Positions 50,908 to 59,794 of a stretch of 64,000 nt of DNA are shown here, one piece after another. Source of the DNA: Planctomycetota bacterium (GTDB lineage Bacteria > Planctomycetota > Planctomycetia > Pirellulales > Pirellulaceae); contig JAGWWZ010000001.1 in the NCBI GenBank assembly GCA_018970165.1, positions 25,715 to 89,714 of the forward strand, written 5' to 3'. Position 1 is the stretch's first letter; each line of letters opens with the position of its first letter. The notes below the pieces were generated by a model, which was not told the origin of the DNA, ran no database searches, and saw nothing but the letters and a program-made list of their open reading frames with translations. A program made the translations under genes and the position numbers.

Positions 50908-51147
50908 ATGTTGCGAGCAACGAGCCTTTGCTTGTTTGTGATGTTTCTTGCACCGTTGAACATAAGCGGTGCAAATCCGCCACAACAAATCGCTGAAGCG
51001 ATTGCCCGTTCAGGTCGCCGGCGGGGCTATGGAATGGTGGGTGTTGCACTGAGGTCGTGGCCACCCAAAGTTCTGGAACCTCAGACGTTTAAAGCTTCGT
51101 GCAATGGATGGCAACCGCCCGTTATTCTGGCTACACTATGTGCCTGA
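50908..51147 (+). CDS. Doubtful small ORF with signal-peptide-like N-terminus
   Basis: MLRATSLCLFVMFLAPLNISGANPPQQ...; C-terminal half lies in repeat-like sequence. Confidence 0.25.
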   Translation: MLRATSLCLFVMFLAPLNISGANPPQQIAEAIARSGRRRGYGMVGVALRSWPPKVLEPQTFKASCNGWQPPVILATLCA

Positions 51148-51160
51148 ACTATGTGCCTGA
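51135..51160. repeat. Perfect 13-bp tandem duplication
   Basis: ACTATGTGCCTGA x2. Confidence 0.95.
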
Positions 51161-51194
51161 GAAAAATAGATCTCGATCTCCCAGGAATATTCCA

Positions 51195-52376
51195 ATGAAG
51201 CCTCTCTTTCTTTGCCAGATCCCTTCGTTTCGCAGTTGTCGATGCATAGCGGTCCTCCCAGTGATGCTCCTGATCCTCGCGGGTTGTACTGGCAGCAACG
51301 ATTCCAAGTCCGGGACATCGAAGACAGGGTCCGCAAATACAGGTGCCACGGCTACAGGGGACGCACCCACGAGTAAAGGTGGTTCCAAACGCATCATCCT
51401 GCTGAACAATACCGACTCGCCCTTCTGGGATGCAGCGCGAGCAGGGATCAAGAAAGCACAAGATGATCTCAAGCTCACCGATGTCGGCTTCACTGCTAGC
51501 ATGGACTCCAACGACGGCACGGAAACCGGCCAGATTGAAAAGCTACGACAGTATGGTACCCAAAGCGATATCGTAGCTGTCATTATTTCCCCGATCTCCG
51601 CAACCAATCCAGCCATCGCGGATGAATTGAAGAAACTGAAGGCCAAGGGAATCACGATCGGTTGTTTCGACAGCGACCTCGATGCCAAGTATCAGCAATA
51701 TCGCGAGTTCTATGTAGGGACAAACAACATCGCCGGTGGCAAGGTTCTCGGTACCGCTGCCAAGATGCTCAAACCAGACGGAGCCCCTTATGTTCAATTC
51801 GTCGGTGTCGATAGCCAACAAAATGCCATTGAACGAATGGATGGTTTCACTTCAGCCGTTGGGGACAAATTTGCACAGAAGGATCGCAAGCTCGATGATG
51901 CGGATCGCAATCGTGCGAGAGATAATGTCCGAGATGTGATCACCAAGTATCCGGACCTCTCCTTGTTGGTAGGTATTTGGTCCTACAATGCGCCGGCGAT
52001 CGTAGACGTCGTCAAAGAGAAAAATGCTCGCGACAAATTCACGATCGTCACCTTCGATGCCGAAGCGATTGCGATCCAGCAGATGCAGGAAGGGATGATC
52101 GATGCGATGGTTGTGCAAAACCCCTTCGCGATGGGATACGAGTCCGTACGTTATGCGTTCGCCAAAGCCACGGGGGACCAGGATACGCTCAAGGGTATGT
52201 TCCCCAATATGGGACAGCCTGGCGGCGATATTCTCGACACCGGACTCAAAGTGGTTGTCCCTGCCGGATCCCCACTCAAGGCAGAGATGTTTGAATCCTT
52301 TGGAAAGAGTGTCGAATTCCTCGATTTACCCGCCTTCCAAACCTGGCTCAAGCAATACGATCTCACGAGTTCATGA
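51195..52376 (+). CDS. Sugar ABC transporter substrate-binding lipoprotein (RbsB-like)
   Basis: Lipobox LILAGCTGS; RIILLNNTDSPFWDAARAGIKKAQDDL; AVIISPISATNPAIADELKKLKAKGITIGCFDSD. Confidence 0.94.
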   Translation: MKPLFLCQIPSFRSCRCIAVLPVMLLILAGCTGSNDSKSGTSKTGSANTGATATGDAPTSKGGSKRIILLNNTDSPFWDAARAGIKKAQDDLKLTDVGFTASMDSNDGTETGQIEKLRQYGTQSDIVAVIISPISATNPAIADELKKLKAKGITIGCFDSDLDAKYQQYREFYVGTNNIAGGKVLGTAAKMLKPDGAPYVQFVGVDSQQNAIERMDGFTSAVGDKFAQKDRKLDDADRNRARDNVRDVITKYPDLSLLVGIWSYNAPAIVDVVKEKNARDKFTIVTFDAEAIAIQQMQEGMIDAMVVQNPFAMGYESVRYAFAKATGDQDTLKGMFPNMGQPGGDILDTGLKVVVPAGSPLKAEMFESFGKSVEFLDLPAFQTWLKQYDLTSS

Positions 52377-53593
52377 ACAACGATTCTCCGAGCCTGCTCG
52401 GACGATTATGGTCGAGCGTTGAGTTCAAGCTGATCCTGTCGTGGCTGTTGGTCGTGATAGCCACGATGCTGCTCGATTCCAACCATACCTACTGGAACGC
52501 ATCGGCGGACTCGGCGCAAATCGTCCTTCGACAAACGGTACTGCTTGGATTCTTCGCTCTTGGAAGCGCGATCATCATCATCTCTGGAGGAATTGATCTC
52601 TCGAGCGGCTCAGTGATCGCGATGAGCGCGACGGTCTTTGGGTCGTTGATGATCGTCCTCGATCCCGAGGGATTCAAGGCTGGGCATGTTTCCACCACTG
52701 CGGTGATCTTGAGTATCGCTGGCACGCTCCTAGCAGGCGCTATGGTAGGCACTCTCCATGCTTGGTTGATCACCAGTGTTGGCTTACCCCCGTTCGTGGC
52801 GACCCTCGCAACGTTGGTTGGACTTCGCAGCTTTAGCCGTGGCCTGACGCCCACTGTCGCTGGCGGCAAATCGCAAATCGACTTTCCGGACGACAATCTC
52901 CGCAATGCGTTAAAGGATGTGACCGCGATCACAATCGTGTTCATCGTATTTGCGTTTGCTCTTTGGTTCTTGATGAGTCGTACGGTAACAGGTCGCCACT
53001 TGCAGGCCATGGGGGGAAATGAACAAGCCTCCAAATTGAGCGGCATCCGAACCGATCGACTGAAATGGCTTGCCTATGTGATCGGTGCAGTATCCGCATC
53101 GATCGTCGGGATCATTTTCTTCGCGGATCAAGGTTCCGCGAAACCAGATATCATGGCGCGAGGGTATGAACTCAATGCGATCGCAGCATCGGTGATCGGC
53201 GGATGCTCGCTCCAAGGGGGAATAGGCACAATCCCCGGAACGATACTTGGGTGTTTGTTTTTGCGCACTATTATCGATGCTGTCCAAAAAATCGTGGGTG
53301 CGGGTGCGGACGTCTTTGAAGGAATGATCGTCGGCATCGTCGTCGTCGTTGCGGTGACATTCAGTCAACGCGGCGGGAGCAAATTGATCGGAAAACGATA
53401 TTTCTCGGACGAAATTGGGTGGAGCGTCATTCCGACCCTTGGTTTGTTGTCTGGTCTTGCCTTTCTGTTGTTCTTTGGAAAGCGGGAGTGGTACGCTCCC
53501 TACCAAGCGATTCTGGTCGGTGTAGTGGTTGTCGGGGCGCTTGCTGTGCGTGCCGTATTGGAGTCTCGCGCTAACTCGAGCAGCCGTGTATGA
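52373..53593 (+). CDS. Sugar ABC transporter permease (RbsC-like)
   Basis: IIIISGGIDLSSGSVIAMSA; GYELNAIAASVIGGCSLQGGIGTIPGTILG; ATGA overlap. Confidence 0.95.
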   Translation: MNNDSPSLLGRLWSSVEFKLILSWLLVVIATMLLDSNHTYWNASADSAQIVLRQTVLLGFFALGSAIIIISGGIDLSSGSVIAMSATVFGSLMIVLDPEGFKAGHVSTTAVILSIAGTLLAGAMVGTLHAWLITSVGLPPFVATLATLVGLRSFSRGLTPTVAGGKSQIDFPDDNLRNALKDVTAITIVFIVFAFALWFLMSRTVTGRHLQAMGGNEQASKLSGIRTDRLKWLAYVIGAVSASIVGIIFFADQGSAKPDIMARGYELNAIAASVIGGCSLQGGIGTIPGTILGCLFLRTIIDAVQKIVGAGADVFEGMIVGIVVVVAVTFSQRGGSKLIGKRYFSDEIGWSVIPTLGLLSGLAFLLFFGKREWYAPYQAILVGVVVVGALAVRAVLESRANSSSRV

Positions 53594-55116
53594 CACCTCC
53601 AATCATTTCGATCGAGAGGATCAGTAAGCATTTCGGTGGGACGCGTGCGCTCCATGAGGTTTCGTTCGATGTGATGCCGGGAGAACTGCATGCTATCTGC
53701 GGGGAAAATGGTGCTGGCAAAAGCACGCTGATGAAAATCCTCTCCGGCGTGATTACCGACTATGAAGGTGAACTGCGCATCGACGGGCAAATAGCAAGGT
53801 TCAGCGGAACTCGGGATGCGGAAGCGGTTGGCATCAGCATCATTCACCAAGAACTCAATCTGGTGGAGCAACTATCCATCGCGGCCAATATCTTCCTCGG
53901 CCGCGAATTGCGATGGGGCGGTGTTTTCTGCGATGATCGAGCGATGGAGGTTGCCGCTACGGAACTCCTCAAGTCGCTCGATTGCGACATACCGCCATCA
54001 CGACTTGCTGGTTCATTGAGAGTGGGCGATCAGCAATTGATCGAGATTGCCAAAGCCCTCAGCCTCAACAGCCGAATCCTGGTCATGGATGAGCCGACCA
54101 GCGCATTGACCGAAGCTGAGGTGGAGCGGCTTTATCGCGTGATCGCGAAATTGAGAAGCAAAGGCACTACCATTCTTTATATCTCGCACAAGATGGATGA
54201 GGTCTTTCACTTGTCCGATCGAATCACAGTCTTGCGCGACGGACAATTCATCGCAACTCGCAACACCAAAGAAACCAACGCTCGCGAGATCACCCAATTG
54301 ATGGTGGGACGCGACATCGAGTCGCTCGACCTCGGCCCCCGCAGCCCCAGAGGCGAGAAGGTTTTAGAAGTCCGAAACCTTTCTCTCGAATGGCCCGGTC
54401 ATGCGCGTGGCTATCGGCTCAAAGATGTTTCTTTGGAACTGTATCGAGGAGAAGTTCTCGGCATTGCAGGGCTCATGGGAGCGGGCCGAACCGAGTTGCT
54501 CGAATGCTTATTCGGTGCTTCGTCGCTACCACCTACGGGAGAAATTATGCTCGATGGCGTATCGATCATGCCGCGGCATCCATCGCAAGCCAAGCGAGCA
54601 GGGCTTGCACTGGTCACCGAGGATCGCAAACGCCTGGGGGTCTTCAACACCATGAACGTCGGCCAAAATATCTCGATGTGCTCATTGCGTGAAGCAGTCT
54701 CGGGACCGTTGTTAAGCAGTTCTCGAGAGCGTGGCTTGAGCGATTCGATGGTTAGCAAACTGCGCATCAAAACCGCTGGACTCACACCCCCGATAGGTAG
54801 TCTCAGTGGTGGCAATCAGCAAAAATGCATCGTCGGACGCTGGTTGCTGACCCATCCCAAAGTTCTGCTGCTCGACGACCCCACGCGAGGGGTCGACGTG
54901 GGAGCAAAAGCAGAACTCTATCGTGTGATTCGAAGCCTCTGCAGCGAAGGCTTGGGTGTGATCGTCACCAGTAGCGAGCTACCCGAGTTGCTGACACTCA
55001 GCGACCGCATCATGGTGCTCAGCGAAGGCCGCAAAACTGCGGAATTCGACATACGGGAGGCCACTCAAGAGAAAATCATGGAAGCCGCAACCCGAAGCTG
55101 GCAAACATCCAAGTGA
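53590..55116 (+). CDS. Sugar ABC transporter ATP-binding protein (RbsA-like, double ABC)
   Basis: GENGAGKSTLMKILSG, DEPTSALT, LSGGNQQKCIVGRWL, DDPTRGVDVGAK. Confidence 0.97.
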   Translation: MTPPIISIERISKHFGGTRALHEVSFDVMPGELHAICGENGAGKSTLMKILSGVITDYEGELRIDGQIARFSGTRDAEAVGISIIHQELNLVEQLSIAANIFLGRELRWGGVFCDDRAMEVAATELLKSLDCDIPPSRLAGSLRVGDQQLIEIAKALSLNSRILVMDEPTSALTEAEVERLYRVIAKLRSKGTTILYISHKMDEVFHLSDRITVLRDGQFIATRNTKETNAREITQLMVGRDIESLDLGPRSPRGEKVLEVRNLSLEWPGHARGYRLKDVSLELYRGEVLGIAGLMGAGRTELLECLFGASSLPPTGEIMLDGVSIMPRHPSQAKRAGLALVTEDRKRLGVFNTMNVGQNISMCSLREAVSGPLLSSSRERGLSDSMVSKLRIKTAGLTPPIGSLSGGNQQKCIVGRWLLTHPKVLLLDDPTRGVDVGAKAELYRVIRSLCSEGLGVIVTSSELPELLTLSDRIMVLSEGRKTAEFDIREATQEKIMEAATRSWQTSK

Positions 55117-55163
55117 ATGGGTCCACGCTCTTGGAACGAGCCATGAATGTCCTTGAATAGACC

Positions 55164-55550
55164 TTAAAGCATAGCTACTAATTGCTTGACCTTGGTCTCA
55201 ATCAAGTCGCGGACTCCCCGAAACTCGTCCGGAGTCATATCCCTCGGATCGGGAATCTGCCAATCGACCCGTTGCTTGGCATGAACCAACGGACATTCGT
55301 CTCCACAGCCCATCGTCACGGCGACCTCGACCTCTTGACCGTTGAAACCATCGAGCCCCTTGGACTGATGCACGGATAGGTCGTAGCCCAGTTCGCTCAT
55401 CGCTTGGATCGCTTTAGGGTTCACCCGGCCGGATGGACGCGAGCCAGCGCTGAACGCTTCAACCTTGCCAGCACCATGCATTCGGGCGAACGCCTCAGCC
55501 ATTTGGCTACGATTCGAATTCTCTACGCATACGAATAATACTTTTTTCAC
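55164..55550 (-). CDS. arsC: Arsenate reductase (LMW-PTPase type)
   Basis: MKKVLFVCVENSNRSQMAEAFA (CX5R P-loop), TMGCGDECP, DWQIPDP. Confidence 0.93.
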   Translation of the reverse strand: MKKVLFVCVENSNRSQMAEAFARMHGAGKVEAFSAGSRPSGRVNPKAIQAMSELGYDLSVHQSKGLDGFNGQEVEVAVTMGCGDECPLVHAKQRVDWQIPDPRDMTPDEFRGVRDLIETKVKQLVAML

Positions 55551-56239
55551 GAAACCTTTTCCTTTGTCAGATGTATCGGATTGTTATTCGATAAAGCCAT
55601 CAACCTGTGAATCACGACGGCGAGGATCGATCCCAGGCATGGCGCAATGAGATAGATCCATAAGCTCTCGAGTCTGAGCGAGACAATCGCGGGGGCCAGC
55701 GAACGGGCAGGATTCATCGATGCTCCACTGATCGGTCCAGCAAACATGGCCTCAAGTGCGATCACAGCGCCCACCGCAACTCCAGCGAGCATCCCTTTCT
55801 CCTTCGACCCTGAGGATACGCTCAAGATCACGACCATGAGGATCAGGGTGAGGACCACTTCCAAGATAAAGGATTGAATTGGGCTACCTGATGGCTCGGT
55901 TGCTCCAAGAGTGACATGTTCGAGAAACATCCCTTTGAGCAAAAGACTTGCTGCAAGAGCCCCCGTGATTTGGCTAGCGATGTAGGGTGCAACCGATTTG
56001 CCCTCGAACCGGTTCGCGACAAAGAAACCCAGGGTCACTGCTGGATTCAAATGACAACCTGAGATATCCCCCAACGTGTAGATCATCGCCAAGACAATCA
56101 GTCCAAACGTGAGAGCGATCCCGACGTGGGTAATCGTACCCCCGCTTACATCATTGATTACGATCGCCCCAGTTCCGGCAAAGACCAGAGCAAAGGTACC
56201 GAAGAATTCCGCGATCCACTTGCGTTGCTCATTGCTCAT
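55547..56239 (-). CDS. MIP/aquaporin-family channel in ars operon (AqpS-like)
   Basis: SGCHLNPAVTLG and SGASMNPARSLAPA (two NPA motifs), EFFGTFALVFAGTGAIV; start MSNEQRKW. Confidence 0.93.
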   Translation of the reverse strand: MSNEQRKWIAEFFGTFALVFAGTGAIVINDVSGGTITHVGIALTFGLIVLAMIYTLGDISGCHLNPAVTLGFFVANRFEGKSVAPYIASQITGALAASLLLKGMFLEHVTLGATEPSGSPIQSFILEVVLTLILMVVILSVSSGSKEKGMLAGVAVGAVIALEAMFAGPISGASMNPARSLAPAIVSLRLESLWIYLIAPCLGSILAVVIHRLMALSNNNPIHLTKEKVS

Positions 56240-56649
56240 TCGGCACCTCGATGAAAACGGTCGCACTGGTTTCGCTGGTTCACCTCTTCCATGAGGCACA
56301 GGCCCTGTTCCAGAAGTGATTTGACGCACAGGTCGACCAGTCGGTAGTGGATGTTGATTCCTTCGCGGCGTGTCGCGACGATTCCGAGATCGGCGAGTCG
56401 TTGCAGTTGGTTCGAAACCGCCTGGGGTTTCATACCGATCGAAGTGGCCAAGTCCGTGACTCGTATTTCATCTGCTCGAACCAACGCGTGCAGAAGTCGC
56501 AGTCTTGTGTCGTTTGCCAGAACTTTGAAGACCGACGCCAGACCGCCCGCCTGGATTGGGGATAGAAGGGGACGATCCTTTAACTCCACAGTCGGGCAAC
56601 ACAGTTCCTTCCCGTTCGCTGGACCGCTACCCGCGATTTTCTCGTCCAT
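56236..56649 (-). CDS. arsR: ArsR-family winged-helix repressor
   Basis: FKVLANDTRLRLLHALVRADEIRVTDLATSIGMKPQAVSNQLQRLADLGIVATRREGINIHYRL; N- and C-terminal Cys residues. Confidence 0.92.
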   Translation of the reverse strand: MDEKIAGSGPANGKELCCPTVELKDRPLLSPIQAGGLASVFKVLANDTRLRLLHALVRADEIRVTDLATSIGMKPQAVSNQLQRLADLGIVATRREGINIHYRLVDLCVKSLLEQGLCLMEEVNQRNQCDRFHRGAE

Positions 56650-56701
56650 AACTCGATTCCAAAGTCCCGATCTTTATTCCAGCCTAAAAGCCGATCAATT
56701 T

Positions 56702-56725
56702 TTATTACACTATATCGTGTAATAA
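56702..56725. promoter_or_regulatory. Candidate ArsR operator palindrome
   Basis: TTATTACAC-TATATC-GTGTAATAA; perfect 9-bp arms, 53 bp upstream of arsR ATG. Confidence 0.6.
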
Positions 56726-56791
56726 GGATCTTCAACCCCCTCAAGGTATTTACTTGCCACCCAGGATGGAGGCTAACAGGTGGCAGGGTGG

Positions 56792-56819
56792 CACGCCCAG
56801 AGGCTCTGCGATGGGCGTG
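56792..56819. other. Intergenic inverted repeat
   Basis: CACGCCCA-GAGGCTCTGCGA-TGGGCGTG, perfect 8-bp arms. Confidence 0.5.
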
Positions 56820-57096
56820 GGGATGCTTCAGTTACCTCGATTCTTTCGTGACTTGGGCACCTATCACGGATGCTGGTTTGTTTGCTGGCAATTTATTTGG
56901 GCTGTTTCTGCGTTTTGGTTCAAAAACTGCAGTTATGAAGTACCCAGCGGCCGATTTTTCCGAAAAAATCTTTCAGGAACTGGAACCAGCGACCAAAATA
57001 GGCTTCTAAAGCTAGTTACAGTCATGTTATCAGTCAGGTCGTTCGGACGAAACGCATCGCAGATTCGCAAGCTTCATTTGTTGATTGGAGTTGTTT

Positions 57097-58665
57097 ATGA
57101 AGAGTTCTCGAAGAAGCAATGCCTCCTCATCTCACCGTGCGAGAAAGCGGCAACTGAGACTTGAGACCCTTGAGAACCGCTCCTTGCTTGCAGGTGACAT
57201 TCTTCACAACTTCATGATGCCTGAGGACACCGACGGCAACGGGTCCCTCGATCCGTTAGATGCGTTGGTGGTCATCAATCAATTGAATCAATCTTCTCCA
57301 ATCAACGGGTCAGCATCCCTTCAAGATCCAAAGCTTGTGGATGTCGATGCTGACAACTCCCTTACACCGCTGGATGCGTTGGTCGTTATCAATCAAATCA
57401 ACGCTTCGAATCTCGCGGGCATGCGTGCGAGTCGCGTCGATGTCGAGCGACGCATCGAGAGAATTGAACTGGCCATTGCCAGCAACAAGCTACCGCCCGA
57501 TATGACTCCTGAAATCGCTGGGAATATCCTGGAGACGCTTCGAACAGGCGGGCGCCCTGAACTTGGGGATCGTGTTGTAAATGGCCTTCTCCACTGGAAG
57601 CAGAATGTCATCCCTGCGATCAATGAACGTGCCGATGATCAACCCGCCGATGATCGACCTGATTCATCGGAGCCTGAGAGTGTTTTATCCAAAGCGGAGC
57701 ATTTGAGTCGTGCTCTGTCCGAGCGATTGTCCGCCTTCGGTGTGACACCGCAAGTGATCAATACCATCTCGAGCGAGATCAAGGCCGCTTGCGAAACCGA
57801 TGAGCCGATGGACATGCTCCAGATCCGCGATCGACTCGCGGAGTTGGGTGTGGATGTCGACAAGATCCTTCCACAACCTGGAATGCCGGGCCGTCCCGAT
57901 CGTCCCGACAGACCAGATCGCCCCGACAGGCCGGACCAGCCCGAGCGCCCGATCATGCCGACGGTCATGGTGACCGAGCCGATTGCAGAGGCGATCCTTG
58001 CTCGTTTAGAGCAGTCCGATGTTTCCAGCGAAGTGATCGAAACGATCTCAAGCGAAATCTGGGGAGCCATCAAAGCGGAAACGCCAATGAGTCTTCATCA
58101 AGTTCGATCGCGTCTTGAAGAACTCGGCGTCGATTGGGAGAAGCTGCACTCACCTCCAGGAGTTCCGTCTCAGGACCGACCTGACCGTCCAGACCGACCT
58201 GACCGTCCTGATAGGCCAGATCAGCCCGAACGTCCAATCATGCCGACGATCATGGTGACCGAACCGATTGCGGAATCGATTCTGGCTCGGATGAAGAACG
58301 CCGGGATCACGGGCGAAGTCATCGAAAAGATCTCAACGGAGATTTGGGGTGCGATCAGGGCTGGAATGCCTCTTGATATTCAGCAAGTTCGATCACGACT
58401 CCAAGAGCTCGGAGTTGACTGGGAGAGACTTCATGCTCCCCCGCACAATCCCACGAATAGCCGTCCGGATTTAGATGTCGGTGAAGCTCTTCGGCACATT
58501 GTTCCAATCTTGGGTCGGATTGGAATTAATCGCGAGGTGATTTTGACTATCTACAATGAAGCTCGCGCAGCGGCCGCCAATGGGACTCCGATGACCGGCG
58601 CGCAAATCATCGTTCGGTTGAAGGAATTAGGGGTCTCCCTAGACAGCCTTAGGCCAGCAGTCTAG
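57097..58665 (+). CDS. Secreted dockerin-like protein with repeated helical modules and RPD-rich linkers
   Basis: N-term RQLRLETLENRSLLAG (LEPR-XLL-like); two dockerin-type DxDxxxxLxPLDALVVINQ units; about four related ~60-aa modules. Confidence 0.85.
   Translation: MKSSRRSNASSSHRARKRQLRLETLENRSLLAGDILHNFMMPEDTDGNGSLDPLDALVVINQLNQSSPINGSASLQDPKLVDVDADNSLTPLDALVVINQINASNLAGMRASRVDVERRIERIELAIASNKLPPDMTPEIAGNILETLRTGGRPELGDRVVNGLLHWKQNVIPAINERADDQPADDRPDSSEPESVLSKAEHLSRALSERLSAFGVTPQVINTISSEIKAACETDEPMDMLQIRDRLAELGVDVDKILPQPGMPGRPDRPDRPDRPDRPDQPERPIMPTVMVTEPIAEAILARLEQSDVSSEVIETISSEIWGAIKAETPMSLHQVRSRLEELGVDWEKLHSPPGVPSQDRPDRPDRPDRPDRPDQPERPIMPTIMVTEPIAESILARMKNAGITGEVIEKISTEIWGAIRAGMPLDIQQVRSRLQELGVDWERLHAPPHNPTNSRPDLDVGEALRHIVPILGRIGINREVILTIYNEARAAAANGTPMTGAQIIVRLKELGVSLDSLRPAV
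57885..58440 (+). repeat. 285-bp (95-codon) intragenic repeat including RPD linker
   Basis: ATCATGCCGAC(G)... at 57952 and 58237, identical flanking RPDRPDRPDRPDQPERPIMPT(V/I)MVTEPIAE(A/S)ILARxxxx. Confidence 0.85.
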
Positions 58666-58708
58666 CACTAGGTTGATCACGGATCTCGAGCCATTCAAAT
58701 GAACGCGA

Positions 58709-59650
58709 CTACTCATGTCCGAAGTCGCGTTCCGCTCTCCTTGCATACAGCAGTATCGCAGCCCAGATACCAAACGGAAATACGCAACCACCGAAGCATG
58801 GGATGGCTGCCAGAATCGCTGCGTTTCGTGCGCTGGACAAGTCGCTCCGAAACATCATTTGAATTCCACCGAAGACGAGAGCTATGCCAATGATGATACC
58901 GAGAATGGCACCTACAATCCCACCCGTTAATCGGACATAGTCAATCGTCACGTTCTGAGGTAGATTTGCCAACACATAGATTGTGACGCCGATTTGAACC
59001 AACCCACTAAGACTCATCAGCAATCCCCAAAGTCCGATGAAGATCCCGTTTATGATGTAATACGGGGCTCGGTTGGAAAGGGGCGGACCTGAATTTGTTG
59101 GTCCTGCGTTTGTGAGTGAGGGACTGTAGGGGTTCGAGGCAGACGGAGCGTTTACACGATTTGTGACTGCACTTTTCTGAACGTCCTCGAGTGCATCCCA
59201 GAACGCGTTTCCCGTGGATGGACTTGCCGCAGGAACCGATGCGCCAGTTTTCGCGGATGCCTTCGAAGCACTGGAAGAACCCGCGGTAGGCTTCGGACTC
59301 ATCGCGGGAGAGTTTTGTGCGGATGGACTTGTGGGTGCAGTGCCTCCAGGAACCTTAACCACCGATTGACATGATGGGCAACGAACTGCTTTACCTGCAG
59401 CCGAATTCGGAGCTTGCATGACCTTGCCACAAGCCTGACACGCCACCTTAATATGCGACGTTGCTGCGGCAGGTTTCGATGGCTCGGATACGCGGGTTGA
59501 TTCGGGAGCAGGTGCCTTGTTCGCAGGACTTGCAGTGGAAGGAATATCGATCATCGACTGGCAACCCGGACAGCGAGCCTTCTTACCCGCTGCCGAATCT
59601 GCTACTTGGAGAACCTTCTGACACGAGGAACACTGTAGTTGAATCGCCAT
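58709..59650 (-). CDS. Membrane protein with two N-terminal MJ0042-like zinc ribbons
   Basis: CSSCQKVLQVADSAAGKKARCPGC and CQACGKVMQAPNSAAGKAVRCPSC; C-terminal TM segments. Confidence 0.85.
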   Translation of the reverse strand: MAIQLQCSSCQKVLQVADSAAGKKARCPGCQSMIDIPSTASPANKAPAPESTRVSEPSKPAAATSHIKVACQACGKVMQAPNSAAGKAVRCPSCQSVVKVPGGTAPTSPSAQNSPAMSPKPTAGSSSASKASAKTGASVPAASPSTGNAFWDALEDVQKSAVTNRVNAPSASNPYSPSLTNAGPTNSGPPLSNRAPYYIINGIFIGLWGLLMSLSGLVQIGVTIYVLANLPQNVTIDYVRLTGGIVGAILGIIIGIALVFGGIQMMFRSDLSSARNAAILAAIPCFGGCVFPFGIWAAILLYARRAERDFGHE

Positions 59651-59794
59651 GAAGTGAGTCGCGGACAATAAATAATCACCGTAGTAACACGTTAACCATC
59701 ATAATCGCTCTATCGCGAGGCAGAAGTGGTTGCGGGAACTTCCTGAATTTCAGAGCTCTCGGCATTGAGATACGTTGATTAAGCCGAGTGGAAA

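Noticed and set aside
51195-55116. Sugar ABC operon as something unusual
   Set aside because: Standard RbsB-RbsC-RbsA-like order with ATGA overlaps; ordinary transporter.
57885-58240. RPD codon repeats as a possible CRISPR-like or minisatellite array
   Set aside because: The repeats are in frame inside a 526-aa ORF, encode a Pro-rich linker and have no unique spacers.
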